Shown: positions 31,735-44,851 of the stretch, piece by piece
How positions within the stretch are numbered: position 1 is the first letter of the stretch
Layout of the letters: every line of letters begins with the position of its first letter
NCBI RefSeq assembly: GCF_011075055.1
Contig: NW_025401154.1
Coordinates: forward strand, 101,557-165,556
Length of the DNA stretch: 64,000 nucleotides
From: Mangifera indica
Taxonomy: Eukaryota > Streptophyta > Magnoliopsida > Sapindales > Anacardiaceae
Direction: 5' to 3'
Program-made: the position numbers and the translations under genes
The notes under the pieces: model-generated
What the model was told of the DNA's origin: nothing
Databases searched by the model: none
What the model saw: only the letters and a program-made list of their open reading frames with translations

Positions 31735-33250
31735 ACTTAAATATTAAAAAAAAAATTTCTATTTATAAGTACACTAGCCTATTCAAATGTCTCTTCTAAG
31801 TTATTTTATGTCCAAACAATGTCACACATCTTCTCTTAGTCTCCTCTAAAATTATTATAATTCATGGTGAATTTCGGCTTCCAATCCTAGGTGACAATCT
31901 TAAACTATATTTTTTCAATTTCTCCTTTTTTTTCTACTTTAATTTTTAGATTTAGCTTTATGAGTAAAATTATGAATTTAGTGTTTGATGCAAATACTAT
32001 ATTATTTTCATTTATGTGTAAATGTGATATTCATTTAATTGATGACTTTTTTTTTTTTTTTTGTAACTTTCATTTTGTTACATTACTAACTTATGAATTA
32101 GATGTTGCATAGTCATGAATATGCAAAATTATTGTCAAAGAGTAAGACATACTATTAATTTCTTGGGTTCAAATTTTATTACATAATTAGGGTTTGTTTA
32201 ACTTACTTTCCGTGAATAGAAAATTTGTGGAAGGATATTTCTAATTTTTTGGGTTCAATTTTTTATTCAAGTCCTTTAAATTTGTTTTTAGCACAACAAA
32301 TTCTTTAATTTAAGGTGGATTTCAGTTCATTTCATATCAAAAGAAGAGAAAACATATAAAATTGTGCTAAGTGTGTTTTAAGTTTGATGTTGATGAGAAA
32401 AAAAAAAGTAAAAAAGACATTATGAGTGATGCTACAGGCATTCATTGCCCACCCACAAAAATTCATTACATATGGCTACAATTCTAAAAATCATACCTGT
32501 TTTTATGTGATTTATCTTTAGGTTCCATGGGTAACCTGCCCATTTTGTTAGGTCTTGATTCAAGCCAAGTTAACTTAAGCTCATTTCCCAACTTAGCTTG
32601 AATGAGCTTAGCTTATGTGAGTTTGAGTCTAAAGGTTTAATGTTGTCAAGCAAGAGCTTGAGATAGTTTGGTTCGTCAAGCTTGCGAACATAAAAAACCT
32701 CAATTTGAATCTATTAAAATAATATTATTTTAACTAATATACATAAAAATAACGTTGTTTGATTTTAAGTTGTCATAGTGGCAGAGATATGGATGTAGGT
32801 GCAGTTATAGTAGTTTAATGTTTGAGACAATTTAGTGGTTGTGATGCTAGTTGAGATGTGGAATATTGAAAGGTCTTTTTTTCAAATTTTAGGAGAGAAA
32901 AATGATGATTTCACTGTTTTATTTTTTATTTTTCCCTAATTAAGTTAGAATTTAGGTGAAAATTTGTTTTTGTGCCTAAATTGGTTTGGAAAATTTGGGT
33001 AACCCCTTCTAGCATTAAAGCTAAACAAAGAAAGATTGTTGAAAACCATAAAACTATGTAAGGCGTAACATGGAGACAATTGAGAGAGCGAGAGTCACAG
33101 AAAAATCGATAGGTCAATTGAATGTAGCATCATTTTAAAACCGAAGATAAGAGGAAAGATAATTTTTTTTTTCCCCGTTATTGTATTTTTTTTAAATGAA
33201 ATTTAAGCTTTGAAGGAATTTTAAATATAGTTGTAGTAGTGCAAACATAG
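31735..33250. other. Intergenic stretch ending in an old repeat copy
   Basis: 31,735-32,270 shows no feature. From 32,270 it is a diverged copy of 13,960-14,690 with about 240 bp of extra sequence (32,460-32,700). It ends at the duplication junction near 33,246. Confidence 0.55.
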
Positions 33251-33511
33251 TTGTTGAATTTTGTTTGTTTAATTGATTTATAGATTCAATTCTAAATATA
33301 GTTGTTGAATTTGTCAACGGAGTTTTATAAATAATGTTCAACTCAATTTGTCAGTTGTTTTTTCGGTTAGTGAATTTGCTTGGTTGGCAGTAATTGCCTT
33401 TGGTATGTATGTAGTGTCAAAGAATGAAGCAAAGGAAATTCTTGTTGGGAATGAATGATAGTAAGCCAATTTTTTTGTCATTATTTTTACTTTTTTCAGG
33501 CATTGTTGAAT

Positions 33512-34350
33512 AGAGATGACAATTTTGGTCTGATTTTAGAGATTTCGACCCTCTCTAACTCTAATAGAGAGAAGATTTTCTAATAAAAACAAGGAAACGG
33601 GAAAGGGGATGAAAAAATTTTCATAATTGAGGACGAGTCGAGGACGAGGATACATGTATCCCCTCCCCGCCCCACCGTTTCCCCTCTCCACCTCTGTCAC
33701 TGTCCCTTTATATTAATATATTTATTTAAAATACTAACATATCTTTATAACTCATCAAATTTGTTGAATTATATATATATTTTTTTAAGATTTACAATCA
33801 TTATTGTTTTTTTTATGCATCAGATCGGGTTATGTCTTTTTTAAGTTGATATTTATTAAAGATGACAATTTAATCATTTAAATCAGACTTTCTTTTTGTA
33901 CTCTTTTAAATGGGAAGAGATTCTTTAATAAAAATAAGACTGTAAAAATCTTTATAATAAAAAATGGGGTAAAGATAGAGATAAGAATGAGGATAAATAT
34001 ATTTCTTTTTTATCCATCATTGGTTCATCCCTTTCCTTATATATCTTTTTTTCTCGTAATTACTCTTTTATATATTCACTAAACCCCTCGATACTAAATT
34101 ACTTTTAATAATTTTGAATTATTATTAATATAACCTAATCATATAAAGCTAACCCTAATGGACCTAATCCATATTACATTGTTTCCCTGTGGGATGGGAA
34201 TAAGGGGAGAAGAATTTTCCTTTAAAGGGGAAGAGAAAAAAAAATTTTTCTTGTAAATAGAGGATATAGATTCTTTATTATCCTTGTATAGGGAATTGGA
34301 TAAAGACGAGGAAATGTTTCATATATAGGGACAGAGACCGGGAACAGGTA
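33512..34350. mobile_element. Decayed hAT-type element(s), copy 2
   Basis: Counterpart of 11,177-11,940. It keeps about 84 bp (34,285-34,350 region) missing from copy 1, where the break falls at a shared ATCC, suggesting a small deletion in copy 1. Confidence 0.45.
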
Positions 34351-35280
34351 TTCAACCCATCCATGCATGTTGCTATCCTTAATGTTGACATTGGTCAATG
34401 TCAATTAAATAAAGAAGCCCAATCAAGTTGTTACTTTGGGTCATTCAGTTTGGGCCACTGAAAAATTGAATCATTTTCTTTTGGGCCAATATTTAAGGGT
34501 CAATATAAATTGGCTTAAGTTAGGTGTTGAGATATTCAATTAAGTCATCTACATTTGTTGTTTCCATATCCGACCCATACAAATTCGAAATTTGTTACTC
34601 AGTCTACACATTAATTTTCAGATTAAATAATGTAAAAAAATTATTTTATTTTAGACACATCTCATTAATCTTATTTGGTATGAGTTTTGTCATGTGTAAA
34701 AACAAATGTATTATATTTTATTATATATGATGGACCAATATAAAATATAATAATATAAATAAGTTGAGCCGTCCAATCTAAAACTTTTTTTTAATCAGCC
34801 CTAAGTTATTTTATTAATTAAGAGACATGGACTAATGTCAACATTAAATTAAAAGGGACATTACCTAACCCATTGCACAACACAATTATTATATATATTT
34901 TTTTTATCCCATAAAAATTTAATATTATAAATTGGGCCATTATAAATAATACAATATAATATATTGACTTTCACACGTTGCAAAGTTCATCATATATAAG
35001 GGTTCAATAATTTTGTTATACTATTTGATCACAACAAAACAAACTTTATCAATATTATACAAAATTGTCAATAATATAGGTATATAGTTATTAATTTGTA
35101 GATCTAATATAAGAAATAAATATTTTTATCAATAAAAGTTCAGTGTGTTGTTTAAGACTTGAATTTTGTCTCAACAAAATTCAAAGAAGATAATTTCATA
35201 GGTTGCCATAAAAGCACAAATTAACAATTAATTTACCTTTTGTATAGAGGAAACTTTTATTCAATTTAAGGAATAAGATA

Positions 35281-35895
35281 TAAAGATGACAAATTTGATC
35301 TAAATATAGGGTCTTTGACGTTTCCAAGCCTAATAAAGAAAAGATTCTCTAATGTAAATGAGGAACAGAACGAGGAGAGTAACAAAAAATATCCCTAAAA
35401 TCAGGGATAGACTAGAGACAAAGATACATATATCTTCTCTCCGCCTTGTCTTTGGCCCCATCTTTGTCTCTGCCCCTTTATATCAATATTTTTACATAAA
35501 ATACTAACATATCCTTATATTTTTAAATTATTTATATTTTTCAAATTTATTTATATTTTTATGGTGCATATTAAGGTGATTAACATATATTATTTCTGGC
35601 ATTTGAAAATAGTAGGTTAATTTAATTTTAGTTAATTTTTTGGTTTATTATGTTTATATTGTATTTAGAAGATACATGAAAAAAAATTTTACTGAGAGTA
35701 TCGAGACGGAGAGAGGATTTTTTCTCGTGGATAAGGAATGGAAAGAAAAATTTTTCCCATTGAGAGGGGACAAGGAATATTTTTTATACCCATAACAAAG
35801 ACATGTTAGGGATAAGGATTGATATCCCCGCTAAGGATGTAGACAAGGACAAAGAATAAGGTATTTAGTCCCACCCTTCCTCATTGTCATCTCTA
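35281..35895. mobile_element. Non-autonomous hAT-type element, copy 2
   Basis: Same 615 bp element as 12,936-13,550 carried along by the segmental duplication. Its left end is mutated to TAAAGATGACAA; the right end TTGTCATCTCTA is kept. Flanks are ATAAGATA and ATAAGACA. It inserted before the 22 kb duplication. Confidence 0.85.
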
Positions 35896-37208
35896 ATAAG
35901 ACAGTGATCAAATATCAAATGGAGACCAACATAATGAAAGTTCAAACTATGAGTGGGGTTGGATTCAAGTAGATTTGACAAACAAGCGGGTGGGCCACGT
36001 AAAACCCAATACAGGTAAAATGGGTGCTGGTAAAAAACGGGGTCAATTTGTATGGATAATGATTTATAAAACTTGTACTTGACCTTGCGTGGGTTACTCA
36101 CTAATATTAATTTCTCATTACTTTTTATATTTTTATTATTTTAATATATCAATTTCATAAATTTAAATATTTTTCTTTTTAAGTACGTAACTTTTTTATA
36201 GAGGAACAAAAATATACCTCAAATTATCAAAATGTTTTCAATACATTTGAAAAATTTTAATATTAAACACAAAATGAATATTTATAACAAAATGTTTAAT
36301 GTTCAAGTTCTTTAAATTTGTTTTTAGCACAACAAATTCATTAATTTAAGGTGGATTTGAGTTCATTTCATGTCAAAAGAAGAGAAAACATATAAAATTG
36401 TGTTAGGTGTGTTTTAAGTTTGATGTTGATGGGGAAAAAAAAAAAAGTAAAAAAGATATCATGAGTGACCCTACAAGCATTCATTGCCCATTCGCAAAAA
36501 TTTATTAAAATAACATCAATTTGAATCTATTAAAATAACATCATTTTAACTAATGCACATCAAAATAATGTTGTTTGATTCTAAATTGTGGTGGTGGCGG
36601 AGATATAGATGTAAGTGTGGTGATAGTAGTTTAATGTTGGAGACAATTTAGTAGTGGTGATGCTAGTTGAGATGTGGAATATTGAAAGTTTTTTTTTTCA
36701 AATTTTAGGAGAGAAAAATGATGATTTTACTGTTTTATTTTTTATTTTTCCCCAATTAAGTTAGAATTTAGGTGAAAATTTGTTTTTGCGCCTAAATTGG
36801 TTTAGAAAATTTGGGTAACCCCTTCTGGTATTAAAGCTAAACAAAGAAAGATTGTTGAAAACCATAAAACTATGTAAGGCGTAACATAGAGACAATTGAG
36901 AGAGCGAGAGTCACAGAAAAATCGATAGGTCTGTTGAATGTGACATCATTTTGAAACCGAAGATAAGAGGAACAATAAGTTTTTTTTTTTTCCCCATTAT
37001 TGTATTTTTTTAAAATGAAATTTAAGCTTTGAAGGAATTTTAAATATAGTTGTAGTAGTGCAAACACCTACACCTGTTATGAGTTGATGAAATTTTTGTT
37101 GCATTCCAAGAAATGGCGAACCAAAATCTTTACAAAAGGGGGGCTTTCGTGACTTTGTCATTATTTTTTAATCAATTAGTGAAAACTTTTTAAAAACCTA
37201 ATATTAAG

Positions 37209-37210
<2 letters not shown>

Positions 37211-37246
<36 letters not shown>
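37211..37246. repeat. (AT)n microsatellite
   Basis: About 36 bp of TA repeats. The copy 1 counterpart (14,835-14,853) is about half as long. Confidence 0.85.
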
Positions 37247-37250
<4 letters not shown>

Positions 37251-37496
37251 CAAAAATCTGAAAAAAAAAACATAATACAAGTAATTTTTTTACAGAAAAA
37301 ATATCTATTTAAATCCAATATAATCACAATTATTTTCAATCACAAACCATAAGAAATATTCCATATAAATTTAGAGCTAAGTTAAAACTCTAACCCAAGT
37401 GAAGTGCATTATAATTTACAAAGAGATAGATTGAAATCATCAGGGAAGTAGTTGAATTTCAAGTTGTATAACTCTAAATCAATTGTTAAAATCAAA

Positions 37497-39774
37497 ACCC
37501 AATTGTTCAGATTAAAAATTCATACATCTTTGCATACCAATTAAATAACCATGTAAAAGAAAAATTAAAATTTAGAGTGGAGACTCCAACCGATTCATAT
37601 TGTATTGTATTATATTATAAGTTGGCCCATCATAAATAATACAATATAATATATTGATTTTTACACATTAAAAAAGTTTATCCTAAATAAGATTAAGATA
37701 TGTTTAATGCTCCATAATTTTATTGCATAATTTGATCACAACAAAACAAACTTTATCAATATTATACAAAATTGTCTATAATATATAATATGCATCATTA
37801 TTAATATGTAGACCTAATATAAGAAATAAATATTTCTATCAGTTAAAGTTTGTAATATTGTTTAAGACTTAAATTTTGTCTCAGCAAAATTCAAAGATAA
37901 TTTTGTAGATTGCAATAATGGTATAGTTTAACAATTACTTCACCTTTTTCATTGAGGGAACCTTTATTCAGTTCAAGTTCAAGGAATAAGGCAGTGATCA
38001 AATATCAAATGGAGATCAACATAATGAAAGTTCAAACTATAATTGGGGTTGGATTCAAGCAGATTTGACAAACAGGTGGGTGGGTCGGATGAAAACCCAT
38101 ATATATAAAATAGGTGCAGGTTGAAAATGAGTCAATTTATACAAATAACGACTTATAAAACTTATACTCGACTTTGAGGGTATGAGTTGACTTATGGATT
38201 ACCTACTAATATTAATTTCTCGTAACTTTTCTTTGTTTTTATTATTTTAATATATTCATTTTATAATTTTTAATATTTTTCTCTTCAAGTGTATAAGTAT
38301 TTTGTAGAGGAGCAAAAATTTACCTCAAATTATAAAAATGTTTTTATATATTTGAAGAATTTTAACATTAAATACGGAATGAATATTTATAACAAAATGT
38401 TTAATGCTCAAGTTCTTTAAATTTGTTTTTAACATAACAAATTTTTTAATTTAAGGTGGATTTGAGTTTATTTTATGTCAAGAAAAGAAAAAAATATGTG
38501 AAATTATGTTGGCTCTGTTTTAAGTTTGATATTAATGAGGAAAAAAAATAAGTAGAAAAGAAATCACAGGTGACCCATAGATATCCCTGGCCTGTTTGCA
38601 AACATCCATTACTTGTGGGTATGAGTTCAAAAATCTAAAACTCATATCCGTTTTTAAAAACCACCTAATATTGCGCAAAAGAAATAATATAATATCAAGA
38701 AAATAAAAAAAAAATAATACATCTTATGAGTAATTTTTCACGGAAAAACCTATTTAAAGTGAGGAGAGAGAGAGAAATTATCTACTTAAATCTAATATAA
38801 TCGTAAGTGTTTTCAATCACAATCCACAAGAAATATTTCAAACAAATTTAGAGCTAAGTCAAATCTTTAACATAAGTGAGATACATTATAATTTACAAAA
38901 AGATAAATTAAAATCATCAAAGAAGTAGTTGAATTTCGATCAACCACTCCATCAAATTCTAGAGAGGTTTTGAGCGTTGGATGTCTACGGTTGATATGCA
39001 CAGATTAATGAGTCAGATTTGTGCCAGTAAGTAGCAGCAAATTAAGGAAGACACAACGGCGCTGACGGATGGTTTTGCTCCTTGTTCCGGCATCAATCGG
39101 TAGTTTTGTTTGAAGGAGTATGGGTATGAGGTCATGACTCATCTCGACAGTGGCTCATATGCCTTCAATTTCACTAGAAATTGCAGCAAGAATTTGACTC
39201 CACGTGGCAGCTATTCAAGTCCGGTTTTAGCAGGAAAAAAACTTTCGGTTCGAAAATTGTACATACCAGATTTAAATTCAATCTCAAATTACTAAAATCA
39301 GACAATTTATAACGCAATTTCAATGTTTGATGGATTAGTTTGAATTCCCAATCTCGAAAGCAAACCAAAATAAATCCTGATTGGATTTTAATAGACCCTA
39401 ATTTCAGAATTTTGCAGTCTTAATTTCTAGGGTTTGATTTATACAGAAATTTAATGTACCAACCTGAAATTCGTTTTTCAATTTCTATAATTTGGGATTC
39501 TAAAATCCATATTGCGAGGTTTTAATTCATCAATTAAAAAAAACATATAATTGAATTTAATGCAAAACCCTAATTTCAATTTCAATCTCAAATTCCAAAT
39601 CAACCAAAACCCTAATTTATGCATAAAACCCTAATTTCTGGTTTTTTTTTTTCCTAATTTAGAATTATCAAACCATAATTTTAAATTGTATAATTCTGAT
39701 TTTAGTTTCAGAAATTTTCAGATTAAATAACCTTTAAGCCTTAATAGAATTTCAATTAAACCTTAATATTGAAA
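37497..39774. other. Left part of the block unique to copy 2
   Basis: 37,580-38,940 is a diverged copy of the repeat at 12,580-15,070 without the hAT element. 38,940-39,774 is different: less AT-rich at first, with a forward open stretch (39,110-39,295) that I cannot assign, then repeated AAACCCTAATTT words (39,570-39,650). The transposon at 39,784 splits this host sequence; the other side resumes at 48,156 with the same AAACCCTAATT style. Confidence 0.5.
37986..37993. other. Empty target site of the hAT element
   Basis: GGAATAAGGCAGTGATC contains one ATAAGGCA, whereas the two recent copies have the 615 bp element between two near-copies of it. This shows that the element inserted after this older repeat copy split off. 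Confidence 0.8.
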
Positions 39775-39783
39775 TTTAATCAA
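39775..39783. repeat. 9-bp target site duplication, left
   Basis: TTTAATCAA directly before GGGAAATTAT; identical to 48,147-48,155. Confidence 0.95.
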
Positions 39784-39859
39784 GGGAAATTATAAAAAAA
39801 TAGCCAAAATTAAGGGGGTCTAAATGAAATTGCCCAAAATATTCAGGTTTAAGCAAAAA

Positions 39860-41060
39860 TGCCTAGATTTTGTGAAATAACGAAATTGCCCCCATATATA
39901 AACTCAACAAATTTCGTTACTCCCCACAGTAATTTTACTGTACAAATTCAAAGAAAATTCAAAATTTCCCACTCTCCCACGGTCATCCAGATTTCCATCG
40001 ATTCTCTTGGTTTCCGGCAACCGGAAATGGCAAAGAAGGTTAGTAGATCTCTCGTAATCTTGTTTGAATCAACTTATTGCTCATATTATTGAAATTTGAT
40101 TGAGATTTTGCGGTTTGAAATTTTAGGGTTTCGATTTGAACAATGCTTAAAATGTTTTGATTCTTGGCTATTTTGGTTGAATTGATTGAGGGGTTTTATG
40201 TTATACAACGTATAGATTTGATTTATGTGAAAATCGGAGGTTGAAACAACAAAATTTTGGTCGAAAATGGCTGTCGAAGAGATCGGCAGTCCGACGTGGG
40301 AACAGTGTTTCCCACGTCAAGCACGTTCATCCCACATTCAGAAGACATTGTCCGTTTTTTAGGGGGGTAAATTAGCTTTTTTAAAATATTGGGGCATCGT
40401 GGGAGAGTCCTTAGCCCATGCCGGGTTTTTTTGAAATTTGTCACATCAACGTGAGTTTGGCAAAATTACGAAAATGCCCCTATATATAAGCACAGCCAAA
40501 TTTTCTCATTTCCCTCTGTAATCTTTGCGATTTTACTATGCATTTCTAAGAAATCTCAAAACTTTCCACGCCACCACGTTCATCCCACGGCCGACCAAAT
40601 TTCCACCGATTTTCTTGCTTTCCCGCATCCACAAATGGCAAAGAAGGTTAGCATATCTCCCGTAATCTTATTTGAATCAAGTTATTGCTCATATTATTGA
40701 GATTTGATTGAGATTTTACGGTTTGAAATTTTAGGGTTTCGATCTTGAACAATGCTTAAAATGTTTTGATTCTTAGTTGTTTTGGTTGAATTGATTAAGG
40801 GGTTTTATGTTATACAACGTGTAAATTTGATTTATGTGGAAATCGGAGGACGAAACAACCAAATTTTAGCCGAAAATGGCTGCCGAAGAGATCAGCAGTC
40901 TGACGTGGGAACAGTGTTTCCCACGTCAAGTGCGTTCATCCCATGTTCAGCAGAGATTGGCCATTTATTAGGGGGGTAAATTAGCTTTTTTAAAATATTG
41001 GGAAGCCAAGGAGATTCCTTAGAACACAGCGGGTTTTTCTGAAATTTGTCATATAACAGT
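39860..41060 (+). repeat. Duplicated promoter-leader module of the Mutator-like element
   Basis: Two direct copies with a 608 bp period. Each holds CCCC.TATATAAGC/ACTC (TATA near 39,894 and 40,481), a short leader, ATGGCAAAGAAGGTTAG (start at 40,027 and 40,635) where MAKK is followed by a GT donor, then intron sequence and a GTGGGAACAGTGTTTCCCAC palindrome (40,296 and 40,905). The two are diverged by roughly a tenth. Confidence 0.8.
40296..40315. other. 20-bp palindromic word, repeated at 40,905
   Basis: GTGGGAACAGTGTTTCCCAC is a near-perfect inverted repeat, kept exactly in both leader copies (also 40,905-40,924) although the surrounding sequence differs. It is flanked by GACGT and ACGTC, which extends the symmetry. 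A protein-binding site is possible but unproven. Confidence 0.6.
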
Positions 41061-41159
41061 GGACCTGTTTAAAATAGGAGTTTTCATGAGGGGTAAATTG
41101 AGAATTTTCTTATCTAGGGTTTATAATTGTGTAGTTTTCGAATTTTATATTCGTTTTCT

Positions 41160-42300
41160 CTATTCTAGGGTTTTCAACTTTTAGAATTCGAATTTCAATT
41201 ACATTTTTTCGAATTTCACTGTTTTACAATATATAGACTCGTATTTTTCAGATTTCTGAAGAATTTTTTGATTATTCCCATTCTAGGGTATTTCAACTTT
41301 TAGAATTCGAATTTCAGTTCCGTTTTTTCAAATTTTACTATTTTACGATATATCGACTCGTATTTTTCAAATTTCTAAAAGATTTTTCGATTGTTGCCAT
41401 TCTAGGGGTTTTCAACTTTAAGAATTCGAATTTAAATTTCATTTTTTTGAATTTCATCGTTTTACGAGATATCGACTCGTATTTTTCAGATTTCCGAAGG
41501 ATTTTTCGATTGTTGTCATTGTAGGGTTTTTCAACTTTTAGAATTTGAATTTGAATTCCATTTTTTCAAATTTCACCGTTTTACGAGATATCGACTGGTA
41601 TTTTTCAGATTTTTGAAGAATTTTTCGATTGTTGCCATTCTAGGGTTTTTCAACTTTTAGAATTCGAATTTTAATTTCGTTTTTTTGAATTATATCGTTT
41701 TACGATATATCGACTTGTATTTTTTAGATTTCTAAAGAATTTTTTGATTGTTGCCATTCTAGGGTATTTCAACTTTTAGAATTCGAATTTCAGTTCCTTT
41801 TTTTGAATTTCACCGTTTTACGATATATCGACTCGTATTTTTTAGATTTTCGAAGAATTTTTTTATTGTTGCCATTCTAGGGTATTTTAACTTTTAGAAT
41901 TTGAATTTTAGTTCTGTTTTTTCAAATTTCACCGTTTTACGAGATATAGACTCGTATTTTTCAGATTTTCGAAGGATTTTTCGATTGTTGCCATTATAGG
42001 GTTTTTTAACTTATAGAATTTGAATTTTAGTTTCGTTTTTCTGAATTGCACCATTTTAGGATATATCAACTCATATTTTCTTATTTTCGGTTGATTTTTT
42101 GATTGTTAACATTCTATAGTATTTCAACTTATAGAAATAAAATTTCATTGCAATTTTTCCGAATTTCACCTTTTTTGGCTATATCAACTCGTATTTTCTA
42201 GATTTTCGATCGATTTTTTGTTTCTTAACATTCTAGGGTAGTTGAACATGTAGAATTTGAATTTCAGTTTCATTTTTTCGAATTTTACCGTTATCAGACA
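41160..42300. repeat. 119-bp minisatellite array, left side of the transposon
   Basis: About ten direct units with landmarks TTCTAGGGT, AACTTTTAGAATTCGAATTT and GATATATCGACTCGTATTTT. Starts fall near 41,163, 41,283, 41,403, 41,522, 41,640, 41,758, 41,878, 41,996, 42,115 and 42,233. It lies within the first intron of the transposon gene. The unit is the reverse complement of the array at 46,310-47,832. Confidence 0.92.
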
Positions 42301-44119
42301 CTTAAATCTTATTTTTTAAGTTTTGTCATTTCCTTTTTGATTATTTGGTATTTTTCATCTTTTTATGTTTTTTCCACAAATACATTTGTTTACATATTTG
42401 TTTTTATGAATGTCTAACGAATTTTTTATATTGTTACAGGATATTTCCCGCAAAAGAAAACGGGTTGACAGCAAGCTGTGAATCCCCGACGAGTCCAAAC
42501 ACTTTCAGGCAGATGCGATATGTCGTGCACAGTGTGTCGCATTATCTCGGATTACTTCTACATTGACCCCAGATCAGCTACGACTATTTGAGAGGACATG
42601 TTTCAGGTATCTCCTTCGTTTACCCGAAACCAAATTCTTTGGGATGTTGGTTCATGCATTTCTACTCCGACAGCTACATCGACCCTCTGCCAGAGACGAG
42701 TTTTGGTTCAGGGTTAGTGGGTTGATGTGAGATTTAGCCCGTTTGAGTTTGCGCTGGTGACAGGTCTTTCGTTTAGTCGACGGACTGATATTTCTTTATA
42801 TATGCCTCGCTCTTCCAAACATAGGATCAGGGATACTTACTTTCGAGGTTTTTTGATGGTGCAGTACCATGACTTAGAGCGTGTTTTCTTGTCAAGGCCA
42901 TGAGGGGATGACGATATTGACGCTGTCAAGATGGCCTTGTTGTATATTCTTCACATTGTTTTGTTGGGGAATGATCGACGAAAGAAGGTGTCCACAGATT
43001 ACTTTCAATTAGTTGATCATTTGAACAGATTCAATTTCTTTCCCTGGGGCGTTGTTGTGTGGTAGATAACATACAATTCTATGTCACAGGCGAGTGAGAG
43101 AGTTTGTTCCGGACAGATGCCTGAAATCCGTAAATACGACCTTTACGAATTTCCTTTCGCATTTCAGGTAAGTTTTATATTATTATTTATATATATTAAT
43201 TGACAAAAATATAAATTGATTTATTTACATCGTAAATGATTATATTACAGTATTTGATATATGAGACTCTGGAGACGTTACACGATTGGATTGACCTTGT
43301 CAATCCCTATTCGTCCCCCTAGATGTTAAGGTGGCGTACACGAGACGTCCCTGGTTGGACTTATATAGGACGTATTTTCACTGGTGATCCGGTATGTACT
43401 AGTTAATTAATAAGTCGATTAATTCATTATATGTTACAATTATTTTGACTTATATATCTTCATCATTAGAAGGATGTCACATTCCCTCTTCATCCATCAT
43501 CGATTGAGGAGGGTTTACCGTGGTACACTGAGATTCGTGAGTACACCGGTTTACCCGATGCTGATTCCTTCTCATCTTCTTCGGTTCCGATCGTGACTAG
43601 AGACGGGGCTTCTCCATCCTCAAGACCTTTAGATGTACCCGTCGAGACTTTTGAGATACATGAGGAGCCTATTCAGCCTCCTGTTATGGATCAGCCAATA
43701 TGTTCCCCTGTTGTTCATAGCCCATAGACGATAGACCATCCTGCAGTGGAGGACCACCCTAGAGTGGAGGACCATCCCGGACTGGAGGACGATTCTACCC
43801 ATCATGCCACTGAGCAGTGTCCCCCATTCGTATCACCTAGTTTTTCAACATTAGATGCTACATTAGCGCACTGGGGTGCTACGATTTTACGTGAGATATT
43901 GAGTTTTTACGATGATATCTTTTCCCAGATGACTCAATTACGTGACGATATCTCTTCCCATATGACTCGATTAGAGGATCGTATGACTCGTTTGGAGGAC
44001 ATCGTCACGCGTACATATCCAGCCCCCGTCGCTCAAGTTGTAAAACCACTTCTAATTTATTACTTATATAAAATGTCTACAGTGTTATTATTCTGACAAC
44101 TATTATTACATTTGTACAG

Positions 44120-44851
44120 GAGAGGGACAAGGATATCCGACCGTCATCCCCCATCGACACCGCAATACCATCCCATCACCCACACGAGGTCCGTATGATA
44201 TTTCAAATTTATATAACTTATTAAATGTCATTATTATATTATAATATTGTTATATATGAAATGTCACTAATTAAGTTATTATTACTATTATCTTAGGGTA
44301 GTCGCCAGGAGGACGCACCGGTTAGTCCTTCTATTACATCACTTGTCCGAGCTGAGGTATGTCACTTATCAATGGAACTTTATTTTTATAATTGTTCAGT
44401 TATCGATTAATATAAGGTATATATATTCGTATAGGGTCTTCCTCATGACTCGATTCCGATCGGATCTCATATAGGTTCTTCAGATCCTCCACTTGAGGTA
44501 TGATAATTATTATACATTTTATCGACTCTTAGATGTGATATTATATTTTATATGAAATATCATTTATCATTTTGTCCTTTCATGCATATAGGGAACGGGT
44601 ATTGATATATTATCGATCGAGGGTTCTCCCCGAACACCTTCCCCGAAAGTTGAGGTTAACTTTTTTTTTAAATTGTCATTGATTGATCTGTCTTTTCAAT
44701 TATATTGTTTATTTAATGATGTTTTGACTCTTTTTAGGACGAGCGATTATGGTTACTTGTTGATATCCCGAGCTCGACCAAAAAGATAGTGGATATTGGT
44801 TCACATGAGGAGGACTTCCAGGAGGATGATTTTGAGGCCATCCATATTGAG
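44120..44851 (+). other. Run of short phase-0 exons in the transposon gene
   Basis: Inferred exons 44,120-44,188, 44,297-44,356, 44,435-44,497, 44,592-44,654 and 44,738-44,851 each start in phase 0 and end in GAG before a GT donor. They encode 20-38 residues rich in Ser, Pro, Asp and Glu (for example GLPHDSIPIGSHIGSSDPPL). The uniform size and borders suggest exon duplication with sequence drift. Confidence 0.6.

Noticed and set aside
39570..39650. Repeated AAACCCTAATT words as interstitial telomere repeats
   Set aside because: The plant telomere unit TTTAGGG/CCCTAAA is not in tandem here; the words are scattered in AT-rich sequence.
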